Below, piece by piece: positions 17,172 to 29,315 of a stretch of 64,000 nucleotides of DNA (positions are counted from its first letter, which is position 1; every line of letters starts with the position of its first letter). Position numbers and translations under genes: made by a program. The stretch comes from Lytechinus pictus (taxonomy: Eukaryota > Echinodermata > Echinoidea > Temnopleuroida > Toxopneustidae), in contig NC_087245.1 of NCBI RefSeq assembly GCF_037042905.1, positions 26,908,501 to 26,972,500 on the forward strand, in the 5' to 3' direction. The notes below the pieces were generated by a model. That model was not told the origin of the DNA. It searched no databases and worked only from the letters and a program-made list of their open reading frames with translations.

Positions 17172-20100
17172 CTGCAAACAGGAAAAACAAAGATTTTTAT
17201 GAAGACGATTAATATGTTGTAGGTATTCATTTCATTATATATTTTACACACAATGGTTTTTTATACTATATATTATATTTGTCACCAAAGCCATTGACTT
17301 TGTTTTATTATAATCATCATCCGTATTATCCATTACCATATTTATACTACTGTTCCTTTTCATGTTAACAAATCAAATTCTATAAATCATTTTCGTAATA
17401 TCTTATTCAGCTCAGGTTAAAACATTCAGTGTAAATGTATTCAGGGAATGAGAACATCGGAAGAAAGGGGAGAAAGCAATTAAGACTGGAACGGAAAAAA
17501 AAAAGAAGATGGGAAAAGGAGTTTTAAAATGAGAAAAGGTGAAATACGAAAAGAAGAGGAAGCGCAAACCGAAATAGGCCTCAATCAGAGAAAAAAAAAT
17601 AGGTAAGAGCCAGATGAAAGAACCAGAGGATTGAATGTTAGAATATTACCTGAAATGATGTGTTTGGGTAGATCCACCTCTAACGGAGTCAGTTGTCGCT
17701 TCAAGATCTTGGTATGATGTGGCGATACTTTCCTCCTGGCCGAAGAAGGGCTCCCACTGCCGTCTTTGTTACCTGAGTAAGCCGACTTCTTGAAGAGTGA
17801 TTGTCTTTGAAGGGTAGGCGAACCCATATCCTTCGGACCATCCTGGATGTTTCTTCCGGCATTGGACTTGACTGTGCCATTCGCTCCCCCCACAAGGTCC
17901 AACGAAGATGCTTCACGATTGTTGTTATTGCAGTTCACAGAGGTGATGATATCTGGTCGACCTGACACATCCACTTCAGCAACGTCGTTTTTGGTGTTCT
18001 CTTCAGTTACCGCACCACTGCTGGCATTGGCTGCGTTTTCGGTTTCATCAGACGAAGATGACAGTTTTTCCGTTGATGACTGATTGTCATCCACTTGACC
18101 ACTTGTTGCTTCTGACTTCTGTTGTCCACACTCGCTAGGTTTTCTCTCTTCCGTTTCCTCCTCCTCCTCCTCCTCCTCTTCCTCCATAATACCTTCACTT
18201 GATTTCTCTGCCATGATATCTAAAATAAAAGGAAGATTTCCATAACAATAATTTTTGCTCGTATTTTTTATTTCAGGGATATCTGGAATAAGTTTTGTCC
18301 AGCCTCAATATGAAATCTTCCAATTGCTACATTGTTACATATTGTTAAAATGATTTTTTTTAAGAAAAAAAACTAGTCGAACTCCCAAAGACCGCATACG
18401 GGCTCAACTCCCGCATAATCTTAATGAAAGTTGCAGTTTAACGACATTATATTATTAGAACATTTTATTTCCGCAAGTATTCCAAACATCTTTAGACGGG
18501 ATGGCCTAGATAACTGAATTAATGAGGGGGGAAATAGAATCTACTGGTACCTTTTAGATTCTTGGGTACATCCAATTTGATTGGCGTCTGTCTGCGGACA
18601 AACTTGCGTGGGTGATGGGGAACAGTCTGAACCCGAGAGTTACTTGGTTCCGGTTCAGGACTCTTCGTGAAAGACTTTGATACTGTTGGCGAAAGGAAAT
18701 GCTTGTCCTCGGCGTTGAAATCATCCTCCTCTTCGTCATTCTCATCCCCACCCTCGTCTGCATCTGCTAGCTTCTCCGCATCTTCGTGCGAGATCTCCTC
18801 ACCTACGTCTGTCCGGACGACGATCGTTGGGCTACCAGTGTCAGTACTCAACTCGTTGGTATGGCCATCATCTGCCAAGCCGATATGAAGATCTTTCGAG
18901 CCTGATATTCTTGGCGACGGGGTATCAGCGTCACTGCTCTCGATGTCTTCAATGACGAGGACGTCAGCAGTGGTTCCTTGCTTTAGTGACACTGGTACAG
19001 GACTTTGATCTCCGTCAACAACACGCTCTTCCTCGTCTTCCTCGAATGATGCGGCCATCATTTTCTTTGATGCCTTGTCTGTATATAACAAAACAAACAC
19101 AGGTATAAATGTATTGGATTCAAACAAACATTACCTACAAGTAATATCATAATGTATTAAGAGATACCGTGATGATACGATCGTTCACGGATGGCACCTG
19201 CGTGTTTATTAGGCCTACTCTTTTTTATGGAGGGAGGGGTGGGGAGATGATTCAAATATTTTCCGTATTAATTTTGTTAGAAATTAACCAGTGTTATTTA
19301 TTCAATAAATTTTCAAACAAATATAATATATCATGCAGCTCCGATGAGCGAAAATCTTCAAAAGCCATATATGTTATTATAGTGCATACTGTAACTACAA
19401 GTGATTTAGCACAAGGCGTTTCGACATTTATACTTCACACAATTGACAAACAGAACAAATAGACCAAAACAAGGTGATCATTTCAAATCTGTATTTGCAA
19501 TATTTCCTACCGGTGTTACGCTCAACAAAGCTTAAATGCGAAATATTTGCTCAGGTGAAAATTCAAACTATCAATATGAGGTATGATATTTTGGAGTTCC
19601 ATCGAACAAAAAGCAATAAAATATCTTATTCATATTCCTTAAGACGTAGATACTAGTCTTGTTACAAAGTCCTCATTATCATCCAACATGTTCTCTTTCG
19701 AAAGGAATTTCCAAACTAAACGTAACTCCTTACGATTTAAGAATAGTTTCATTAACATTATTCATGCAAGTTTGAAAATCATAATGACAATTATTGTCAC
19801 TTGCATACAACAATAATTAGTATTAAGCTTATTTCTTCGTTTGACACTGCAACATGTGTAATAAATGAAAGTTATTGTGATTGCAATGGAGGTGCAACTT
19901 TTGTTATTACAAAATATTACACACATTCATATTTTTACTGTACAAATAATATTATTTGTACAGTAAAAAAATGATATGGGGATAGTCTCGCACAAAGATG
20001 GAAATGTAGGTTTATTCAGATGTCAATATAATCCCCTACCAACTTTAGTTCTTTCTAAATAATATGACGTTTTAGGGGCTTGTTAAATGAAGGTGTAAAG

Positions 20101-22691
20101 TAATGCAACCTATATGGAATAACGCAAGCTTTGAGAAAAAGGATTGAGATATATTAATGCACGGCATAACACTCGTATCTAAAATGAGAGAATACTTTGT
20201 ATTCTCTCATTCACTCGGAATATTCCCCTTCCCTTCTATTTCCCTATGCACAAGTACTCTGCGAACCAACTCACGCAATTGTTGCCAAGGCAATAAGTGT
20301 AAATGACACATTTTTGCTGAAGTAGTTTAGCAGAATGCAATTTTGTTGTGATTGCATTTTTACAAAATATTAATTGCAATTAAACACGGAGGTTGTGGTT
20401 TTCATTCTATTCTCAAGTGGTTCAAGCTTATCTTTTGTCACACCTTCAATATGAATTTCTTTCCACAAAATGACGTTAATATCCCCCGAAATCATTTGCA
20501 CTGGAAGATTGTGATTTGTATATCAGAAATATGTATTGACTATACCAACTTGGAAACAGTGAAGATATTCAATTCTCATGTCTTTGTACCTGCCCGTTCT
20601 TCAAAATATGAAAGATTGACGGGAATCGTTCGAAACAACCAAAATGATTTACATGCCAGTATCTGGATTAAAAAGTCTAATGAATATATCATCACTATGC
20701 TGACGGTGATGTCCATGCATAAAAAAAATACCAACATCAAAGTTAACCATGACCGAAACATCCATAAATCGTAATAGTTCTTAAACCAATCCATTATGCA
20801 TGGTTGTGAACCGCCCATTTATTCCACATGTTCCACGCTTACATCCTTTGACCAGTGTTAAGTCGAAATCTGTGAACAAATTATCGGAAGCCAAACATGT
20901 TATTTTTTGGTTAAAACTATTTTTATTGTGTTCACAGTGCACTTTCACCGTGCTGTAATGGCGAAGAAAACCAATTAATTATACTCATACATTATTGATT
21001 ACTGACGAATGAGCTGATAAATCTAACCCATACATTTAGTGATTTATGTCACAATCGGCTCACCATAGTCAAACCCCAACTTCAGACTAGAGTTTGAATT
21101 AAACCCGACTTCAGAATAATGGCCTTTGAGTTTGCTTCAAAGACTGCACTTTTTTGTAATAAAGCTTGGAGGAAAGCGTGCGCCAAGGAGATGATGCGAT
21201 GTGCCATTTACAGAAAGCCTTTAAATATATCGTCACACGTCCAATCAAGTAATTAGTGAGAACGAGACAAAACTCATTTATTATGCGATTCTGTCAGTTG
21301 AGAGGAGGCATTGGTATAGTGGTCATATTTGCGTTTGATCATTATCATTTTATCATGACATTACTGTAATGTCATGATGTGTGAGTGTGTGTGTGAGCGT
21401 GTGGGTGAGTGAGGGTGCTTGTATGTGTGTGCATATCATTTTCAATCAATGTGTACTGGGGTGTACAGATTATCATCATAAGCATTATAAGTCAAATAAT
21501 TTCATGTTATTTTCAAAACCATAACAATGAACCGCATAATGAATGAATATGTATATGTGGTGTGGCAATGAGTCAAAATATAATGAGATATGCCTTATCG
21601 TGCAGTTATTTTTTGTATGCTAAAGCTAGCGTACTTTTGTTATCCTTATGATCCATCAACATAAAAGCAACAAAGAATTAGAAAGATGTTAATATAAAAA
21701 AAATCCTGCCTGGATGCCCTCCTAGTTATTATGGATATTTTAACACGAATCTCAAATTATAACATAAAATTCGTGTTAAGATATCCATTATAACTAGGAT
21801 GGCATGTTAGCAGGATAAATTATGAATATCTTAAAATATGTGGAAGGTTACAAATTATAGAGTGCATATAGTTTAACTCTTTTTTTATGATCCTAGCTTC
21901 GTTGCGAAAATGTTTTAAGCAAGGAGAAAGAAACACCGTCTTGTGAACATAATACATACACATTTAAAATGTCTGTTGTCAAATTCGTTCAAAGAAATAT
22001 AATTTGTGGATGAGATTTTCTCTTACTAGTAATTAGGCAAAGTCCGGTGTTTTTTCAAACGAAATTCGGAAAAGTACCATTTAAACTATCCCAATTGCTA
22101 AAGAAAATTTATCTCGCCCAGTTTCATAAAAGTTAAAATAGCATTCGTCAGACAAATTTGGAAATTACATCAATAAGAAGTTTCATTCTTGTGGCAAATT
22201 CCTATATCCAAATCTGGATATAAAAATGTAGCAACTTTTATGTCACACTTGGCAGGTGGATGATCAAATCACTTCCAAATTTTTTACCTAAGATTGTACT
22301 TACCAAGTACAGATTTAGGCACTCGAATAGCCATTGGAGTAGGTCTTCTAACCAAAGGCCTTGATGGATTCTGTGTTGACCTGACCTGCCATGGTTCACT
22401 ACTACTTGATGACCCTGCTATAGGATGTTTCACATACTCATGTGATTTGGCCGCTGCACCGTTTGGTATCTCCGTTACTTCACCCCATGAGAGGACGGGA
22501 TGAGGGCGTCCTTTAAAACCCGAAGGCATCGACTGTGACTCTTCAGAAGCACTTGCGGAATGAGATAGCTGTTGGTTAAGACCGTTAAGAGACAGTGCCT
22601 TCAAAGACTGCACTCCTTGCGATGTCTCCTGGTCTGATGATGCAGTTGGCATGCTGCCAACATCACTTGAACACGATTCTTGTGACGTCAT
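17113..22691 (-). CDS. Gene 2: protein with three RRxTP/VPK-acidic modules (4 coding exons, 514 aa)
   Basis: On the - strand, exons 22691..22304, 19078..18551, 18219..17650 and 17171..17113 join in one frame (388+528+570+59 nt), from ATG 22691 to TGA 17113. All three introns are phase 1 with GT/AG ends. The protein is mostly Ser/Asp/Glu/Asn-rich and predicted disordered, with no signal peptide or membrane segment. Three diverged modules stand out: VRRPTPMAIRVPKSVL (residues 114-129), VRRQTPIKLDVPKNLK (290-305) and KRQLTPLEVDLPKHIIS (479-495). Each is followed across the intron by a short Lys-rich, possibly helical segment and an acidic run (EEDEEE, ten Glu, LEEEEED). I do not recognise the family. 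R-R-x-T is a basophilic kinase (PKA-type) consensus, and RRPTP recalls protein phosphatase inhibitor-1/DARPP-32. No RVxF docking motif is seen, so that link is speculative. Start choice: first Met after an in-frame stop at about 22755. Confidence 0.85.
17650..18219 (-). CDS. Gene 2 coding exon 3
   Basis: Residues 306-495. Begins DIMAEKSSEGIM and a run of ten Glu coded by a GAG/GAA microsatellite, then a Ser/Asn/Asp spacer, then SPHHTKILKRQ and module 3. Acceptor ccttttattttag, donor tca g|gtaata. The open frame runs past the donor into the intron, so the last residues of the raw ORF are not part of the protein. Confidence 0.87.
18551..19078 (-). CDS. Gene 2 coding exon 2
   Basis: Residues 130-305. 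After gttatatacag it encodes DKASKKMMAASFEEDEEER, the acidic half of module 1. An acidic Asp/Glu/Ser spacer follows (DEGGDENDEEEDDF), then module 2 (VRRQTPIKLDVPKNLK). Donor aaa g|gtacca. An ATG near its 5' end could mislead gene finders into an internal start. Confidence 0.87.
19932..19969. repeat. Perfect 38-bp palindrome in gene 2 intron
   Basis: TTTTTACTGTACAAATAAT and its exact reverse complement lie back to back with no loop. It may be a decayed palindromic MITE or could fold as a cruciform. Confidence 0.75.
20183..20211. repeat. Short perfect hairpin
   Basis: AATGAGAGAATAC, three-base loop TTT, GTATTCTCTCATT. Intron of gene 2. Confidence 0.65.
21353..21436. repeat. Palindrome followed by GT microsatellite
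   Basis: TCATGACATTACTGTAATGTCATGA is a near-continuous palindrome (21353-21377). It is followed by a GTGTGTGAG-type repeat to about 21436. Intron of gene 2. Confidence 0.65.
21703..21816. mobile_element. Hairpin MITE in gene 2 intron
   Basis: The left arm 21703-21750 (ATCCTGCCTGGATGCC..., TTTTAACACGAAT) pairs with the right arm 21769-21816 with few mismatches. An 18-base AT-rich loop separates them. No coding capacity. Confidence 0.72.
22304..22691 (-). CDS. Gene 2 coding exon 1
   Basis: Residues 1-129. The Ser/Gln-rich N-terminus MTSQESCSSDVGSM leads to RPHPVLSWGEVTEIPN and the first module VRRPTPMAIRVPKSVL. Donor ctt g|gtaagt, phase 1. Confidence 0.85.
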
Positions 22692-23129
22692 AGTTTTACT
22701 TGAACTGTAGGCACTTAATGGGGGAAGTCTGGTGTGATTTTGTGTGATCCCTTACGATCTTGGGACTCTCCCTTTTGAGGAGGTTACGATGAATTTTCGC
22801 TTTTGAATCTACTGTCAGAGTATTTCTGTGTGATCTTGCTCACCCCAATGTTCTAATGCCATTTGATTGATTGCCCGCTTCTGCAGTCCGTAACATCCAC
22901 TCTTCTCTGGCCTTTAGAGTAAGTGATAATATCGAGTGTTGACGGTGACGATATAGGTAGCCGGATACACACGCTTCTGATTGTCAAGTGCTAATTTCGA
23001 AGAAGTTTGCCGTAACCTATCGTTAAATTTAGCCAATAACCTGAGCCGAAAAACCAGTCTTGAAAAACGGCATGGACGAACACTTGAAGATATAATTAAC
23101 GAATGAGGGTACTCCAGCCTCGGCGTAGC
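22692..23129 (-). other. Probable 5' UTR part of gene 2 exon
   Basis: On the - strand a good acceptor (ttcattttctgcag|G) ends at 23130. From there to the ATG at 22691 the DNA is less AT-rich and free of repeats. This suggests that the first coding exon begins with about 440 bases of UTR and that a further non-coding exon lies upstream at higher coordinates. This is inference from the splice motif only. Confidence 0.4.
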
Positions 23130-23135
23130 CTGCAG

Positions 23136-25510
23136 AAAATGAACAAATGAGAAAAACTAATTTATTTAAATGCATTGAAATGTGGTTTTGCCTATCTCTA
23201 ACTTACACATATTAATTCCAGTGCACAATAATTTCATGAACTATATATCGCTTAACGACTTTAACAGAAAGCAGATTCCAAGTGTGGCGATGTTGACATC
23301 ATATGATTCTCTTTTCGCCAATCAGAATAGATATTTAATGCAGTGAAATTGGGTTAAGTAATTTCCCCGTTTCAACGTTGCTCGGTCATGACGGTCGTTG
23401 ACTTTTCATCTTTGACAATCTGAGCCCTACTCCACCCTCTCGTACGCAGGATACGGGAAAGTTAACATTACTTTGTATCAATTACTTTATCAATCGACTG
23501 CAATCTTTCAACTTTCACTATACGCTTATGAATATCAATCAAAACAGAGCTGTGTCTTTCTATATGAATATCAAATTGGTATTGATGCTATTGCACGCAC
23601 ATTAAACACACATACACATACAAAATAAAATTAAAAGGTTCATGTGTTGAACATTTCATATATCTATAGTCGCATCAATGTAATGAGACAAAAATATAAC
23701 ATTCTTGTTATCGTTCTGATTCAGGAATCCCGAATGCAGCGGAGTGTCACAACTTAAACATGGTGATTTTGTTTCGAGAATGTTTCTAGAAAATCAACTT
23801 CTATCACCCTTACATAAAATAAGTCTACTGTGATAGCTATCTTAAGACTTCACGTTCAATAAACGTTTTCGTGCTCCTTTCCACATGATCCAATGTATGC
23901 CGTGTGATCCTGCACACATTCTTCTCTTCTAAATTCAACAAATTGATTAAAAACACACACTTTGAGATTCTCTAAAATGTTTGGGACCTTGGTAGCATCA
24001 TAACCATTGCTATAACATTCCGGTGAAGATTACTGAAGACTGATATTAGTTGTCCATTTTATTTCAACGCTTTACTATGTTTTTTGTGATCGTGATACAT
24101 TCCCCATCACAATGGTTTTCATCAACAAAGAATGTATTGAATTATGTCGACCAACCAGGATAGAACTCCCGACGTAGATGTTTGTTGTGTTTATCGCATC
24201 TTATTATCGGGGGTTGAAATTGATTTCAAAACAGACTACAGATGAAATCTGTTTCAGGGTGAACAGTACTCTCGTAAAATACTTTGTACTTTAGCCGAAT
24301 TGACATCTCGTAAACACTAGATCTACATAATTTATACACCCACTCCACCATAACACATTTCAATATGTACTCCATCGACACGCCGATCTGAGCCAGAATC
24401 ATTTTTGCTATTTTATATGTGTCAGGCAGGCAGATGATAATGGGCTCAACAGAAGAAACATGACACTTCGGTAAAGATTCCTGAAATAACGCCCACTTAA
24501 AGTGTTCAAAGTTTTACTAAAACTTGAAACGGAAAGATCATTTGGTAGATAACCGGTTTGATCATGTTGATACGAGTGTCCGTGGATCAATATCGAACAA
24601 AGAACAAGAAACAAAAAGACAACTGTATGGAGTACCTACTCGACTGTCACCAATTCGACAGAAGCTAATCTGAACTCGCATATCAATAAACAACATTGAC
24701 CTTTTTATCTCATTTGCAAAAGATGTCCACAAAGTTGATGAATAAAAAGCAACAGCAGAAGATAAGTGCGCGCGGGAGGTTGTGGGTGTGTACAAGTACG
24801 TACGTGGGGGGAGAAAGAAAGAATATAAGATGGGTGTTGTTGAGCATGTCGAGAGCCGCGAAAATGCCTCTTCTATGCACGGCTCGTGAAAGATGGGAAA
24901 ATTAATGTTATGACTGACCTACTTTGGTTTATGACTGACGATAAAAGGGATGAGCTGCCGCACATGGCATTGACTCTGCTCGACATATATAGGGACGGCA
25001 TTGGGTTTCTTGAAATCATCTCGAGCGTCAATAAATCATAATTTCAGAGGGACACCTGGACGAAATGAGTTTTATTAATCCTCACAAATTCTGCTTGGGC
25101 TGAACTAATCAAATAACTTGCCCTGATGAGGAGGTGGAGACGTGCTGATATAGCGGATGGGGCTCGGTTCAGACACCACAGGTCACAAAATAGGAGTACT
25201 GTTAAAGTTGATCTAAAACCCCCTTTCAAACTAAGTTACGATGATCACAGGTTACTATTATGCCAAAGTTACAACGTAATCACGGCCTCCTTGAACTGCA
25301 TTATGCATTATGCTAAAAGAAACAGTTGAAATCTGTGTACATTGCATGTGTTTTAACCGTGAATGAATAAAGTCAAACAAAAATATCAATACCATAGATA
25401 TAGAATTCGATAATGATCCAAGGATACAAAGCAAACACCGACACGCTAAAAAATAAAGCGTCGAGCCTTAGATGGTTATCCACTCTTCACGTTTTAATAA
25501 CCCTTTTCCA
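23136..25510. other. No gene seen; possible upstream region of gene 2
   Basis: AT-rich DNA. A less AT-rich patch at about 24770-25000 with a TATATA word (24986-24991) could be promoter sequence for gene 2, but nothing fixes a start site. Confidence 0.3.
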
Positions 25511-26125
25511 TTATAACAGTAAATTTCGCAAATGATAAAGAGATTCATCAAAAGGTTTCAATAACAAGTTAACAACCCATTTGTGATTAAAAAAAATACG
25601 AAGACAATTATGCAAACAAATCGATTCTTTCTCAGGAAATGCATTTTTTATTGATTTCGTTTTGTATGAACGTTGACCGAGATGAGTTTGATTACTTTGT
25701 ATGTTTTTTTGTATTAAGTGTATTAATATATTATCCCCCCCAAAAAAAATCGTTCCAAACCCATAATTTATGTATGGTGGATAGGCATAAATGTACATGT
25801 AGTTATGGACGCTGTGTGCCATTACTTGCGGTTGCGGTGACTGAGTTATAATAATCATTATCTGCTCAATCTGAAATCTGAATATCAACGATTCGAAAGA
25901 ATTCATAAGAATTTTAATAACAGACACACCATGAATAATCTGACACTCTCTTCCGAGGGAAAAACAAAGCAATAGCAAGCATGACGAAGGTAGGATGTAC
26001 GTGTAAAGAATGCCTCTGTCCATGCTGTCAGGGTAAAATACAGTTAAGGCAAAGTTTACAACAACCAAAAATTTGAGTTTTAATTTGACGAATGAAAAAC
26101 AACAACAACAAAGTTCATGACTCAT
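25511..26125 (-). CDS. Uncertain 204-residue ORF, no family recognised
   Basis: Open for 204 codons with Met start. This is long for such AT-rich DNA, where I would expect a stop roughly every 14 codons. The predicted product starts MSHELCCCCFSF and has two hydrophobic stretches near residues 10-30 and 42-57. The rest is rich in Ile, Tyr, Asn and His with no repeats or motifs. There is no splice context, homologous neighbour or codon signature to support it. It may be chance, a decayed exon or a repeat-derived frame. Confidence 0.15.
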   Translation of the reverse strand: MSHELCCCCFSFVKLKLKFLVVVNFALTVFYPDSMDRGILYTYILPSSCLLLLCFSLGRECQIIHGVSVIKILMNSFESLIFRFQIEQIMIIITQSPQPQVMAHSVHNYMYIYAYPPYINYGFGTIFFGGDNILIHLIQKNIQSNQTHLGQRSYKTKSIKNAFPEKESICLHNCLRIFFNHKWVVNLLLKPFDESLYHLRNLLL

Positions 26126-29100
26126 GACTATCCGTGATAGCCGACAGTGGTCACAGTGACCTCATAGATGATAACAATCCGATTATACGACCATTGGTAG
26201 GCCAATATGATCATTATTCGTTTTCAACAGTTTTCTTTATTTAATGAATAATTATGAAAATATGCCTTTGTTAATTCTTACTTCATATGAATGGCTATTG
26301 TATAATATGTTATGAGTCACTATCTGCCTGTGTGAATTTTCAGTTGACTTATATCGTTTGTATGATTGGCACTGAATAATTTAAAAATACTATTACAAAA
26401 CAAAAATGATCATTCTCTGAAGTAAATGGCAATACATGGAGCTTTACATACTTCATGGAATTCGCAATGAATTACATCACAATGCAAGTTGAAATTATTC
26501 ATCAACACATTTTACTCCCATCTTTTCGAACGTTTTTTTCCGATTATATCTTGATGGATCCGACATCATAAAAAGATCGCTCTGAAATATACGACAAAGG
26601 CAATTAATAATTTCGGTCAGTTTTGATGCCTACGTTTTTTAATCTACGTGAAATTAAGAGATATGAACAATTTATCGCTTAATATTTGTGTCCTTTGTCT
26701 CGTAACTTTGAAAAAAAAAAACCGAATAAAGGGGGATGAACAAACAGGCATAGAGCTAAAAAAAAGAGGGGCCTAATTATAATCCTTTCAAATTGATGAG
26801 CTGCATACTGGATAATTGGCTCTCTGCATTATTGATGCATAGTACACACTGGCAGTGGGTGATACATCACCTGCGTACACGGGGAAACCAGGAAAACTCA
26901 ACCACACCAAGGTAAACTCAAGGTAGTACAAGAGGCCAAACATCAAAATGAAAGTGATTTTGTTATTTTCCCTATTTGTTCCTTCCACAAAATGGCTAAA
27001 CTCAAACCTTTTCACAACTATACAGATTTTGACGTATGTGAGTATACCAACCAGTGTTCAAATTTATAAAGATTTCACCCTCCCCATTACCCACATTCCA
27101 TGATAGCCATATTTTGTGTCATTTAATGATCAATGGCGTAATGAGCCAACAATTTAAATTTTCAAGGCCAAATAAGGTTTATCGGGCAAAATTTTAGTAA
27201 CAAGTAACAAGCAAGCAAAATTGTTAACATTTTTGTTACGAAAAACTGATTTTGTGATACATTTTGAGAATCGTGACAATATCATATTTAATCATTCTCC
27301 CCTTTCCTCTTCTTTCCTTTCTCCTTTTTGTCTTGGTCGTAGAACTTTCTTTTCGGGGGGGGGGGGGGACATGGTTCCCCAAGCCCCCATCTATTTGTCA
27401 GTGTCATTGTGGTGCAGTAGATTCTGACAAGTGGTTAGAATGACTTTGGAATTCGACATATACTAGGATATCCGGAATTTGTGGCCTGCACGCTGGCCCC
27501 GAAGTATATTGTGAATCAGGTAGACAGGATCATAGGTTTGGTGTTTTACCATTTAAATTTATAAGTAGATGAGGCTTAAAAATTAAGGGAAAATATTACC
27601 AGAACATTAAAACTCCTTCCTCAGTTTTTTAAAGGTAATAGAGCTATGTTAACCCCTCCCCACCCAACACATACAAAGACTGCCCTTACATTATTCTTCA
27701 CAGCAGCAGAATTTGATATGCAGGGAAAGATTGCATGTGTCGAAATGTTGTAAATTTCATTCATACTCATTATCGAATGTTGTAATGAGCCTACGGCAAT
27801 GTAATTAGTAACGTCACGAGTGTGGCCTGAGTTGGCAGGGTGTGTGAAGAAGTGCGAGCGTACATGGGTATCATGAGAGTGTGCGTGGGTTGAGTTATGC
27901 GTGCGTTTGTGACACGTCGAGATGGCTCGGAGGAGAAGAGTGGATAGACGCATAGACCTTTAAAAGAAGGTTTGAGGAAGAGATAAGGGTGAAAGAGAGA
28001 GAGAGAGGGGGTTGGGGCGAACTCCACACTCTTCAGTGTGATCTATCGATTCAAGTTGTTAGTACAATTACACAAAGGGACAAATACATTAATCACTTTT
28101 TTCAGTGTGCGTAGTTTAAAATTTCACTGAAGAATAATATTTCATCGGTGGACTAATTTCCAAATTTTGTGTATTTGATATAACTCATTCGTTAAAGAGG
28201 TATAGGTATATTATAATATGATATTTTATATTATGGGGATACAACTAATACCACTTGGGGTGTGATAATTGAGACTTGTGTGAAGTAAGATTATTAAATC
28301 AGTCAGAATTGCCTGAAAATATTACGCAAATATGACGTGTATCTGAACGGTGACACAGAATAAAATATGTCTTTAATCTTTCTCGTGATTGTCATATCTA
28401 CATAAATAAAATCATTTTATTTTATTAAATTGAAATATTTTCATATACATGTAGGACCTATCTGAAGATATCAATAAACCAAAAACTAAAATTATCTGGT
28501 CAATTATACTTTATCGAAGTACTTCGGGACTTCGGCTAAAATAAGTTTCAAACGATATAAAAGAACACAAGATGTTTACATTTTCACTTGCCCTTGAAAA
28601 GGGCAAGTTAAAACAGTTGGCGAGATGATAATACGACTCGTACCACATACAATAATTCCGAAAGAAAATGTACCACTGTGACACATTGAAACTAGAGTAC
28701 TATATTACTTTTGGATATACTGTAAGCGTAGCGACAGGCGCTCAATTGGCCTTGCCACAGAAAAAAACATATTACCCTATGGAATCAATATCATAATATG
28801 TGAGTTAAACAGACAGTCGGATTAATTAATAAAGGAGACACACCGTTCAGTAAGAGCGATAAACAAAGGTCCAAGTATCTTCACGTTGCGTTTTCAACCT
28901 GCGATTTCGACAAAAGATAATGATAGAAGAATTATTCATTTGTTTCTTAATTACATACTCGCACCCTCAAACGATATCTTAATCATCATTCACACTGGAG
29001 GCTCAACGTTACACTATGACATGTATTCTTTTGTCGGCAAATGTTTGGGCTTAAAAAGGACTACCGACACTCGATGTCCTAGCCGACTTTGAGAAAGTGA

Positions 29101-29315
29101 GCACTGTGGAAAAGAACATGTACAGTGAAGCATCCACATTGATTCATTCGTCGCCGTGATAACCTTCATAAATAATCATTATTGTCATAATTATAAGTAT
29201 TTGTAGTAGAAGTAGGCATAGATGTGTCATCATTATCATCGTCTCATTACCCTCATCATAATCGCTGTAGTTATCATCAGCATTTATCTTTTGTTGTAAC
29301 GTATGTATAATCTCT
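26126..29315. other. No gene seen
   Basis: AT-rich DNA with a G-run (27357-27368), a GA microsatellite (27993-28010), a short hairpin CTTGCCCTT/AAGGGCAAG (28587-28607) and no supported exon. Confidence 0.4.

Noticed and set aside
20352..20774. 140-codon + strand ORF inside a gene 2 intron
   Set aside because: AT-rich composition, no motif, no splice context; most likely chance.
21308..21345. tRNA-like A box (TTGGTATAGTGGTCA)
   Set aside because: No B box, no acceptor or anticodon stem follows; a chance match.
24980..24995. TATATA word as promoter of gene 2
   Set aside because: Symmetric AT word in AT-rich DNA, more than 1.8 kb above the inferred UTR exon, with no start-site evidence.
27405..27470. 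SINE-like GTGGTGCAGTAGATTCTGACAAG... patch
   Set aside because: Only loose resemblance to a tRNA-derived head, no tail or target duplication.
27621..28027. His/Thr-rich - strand ORFs
   Set aside because: They arise from a GTGTG/GAGTG-like simple tract.
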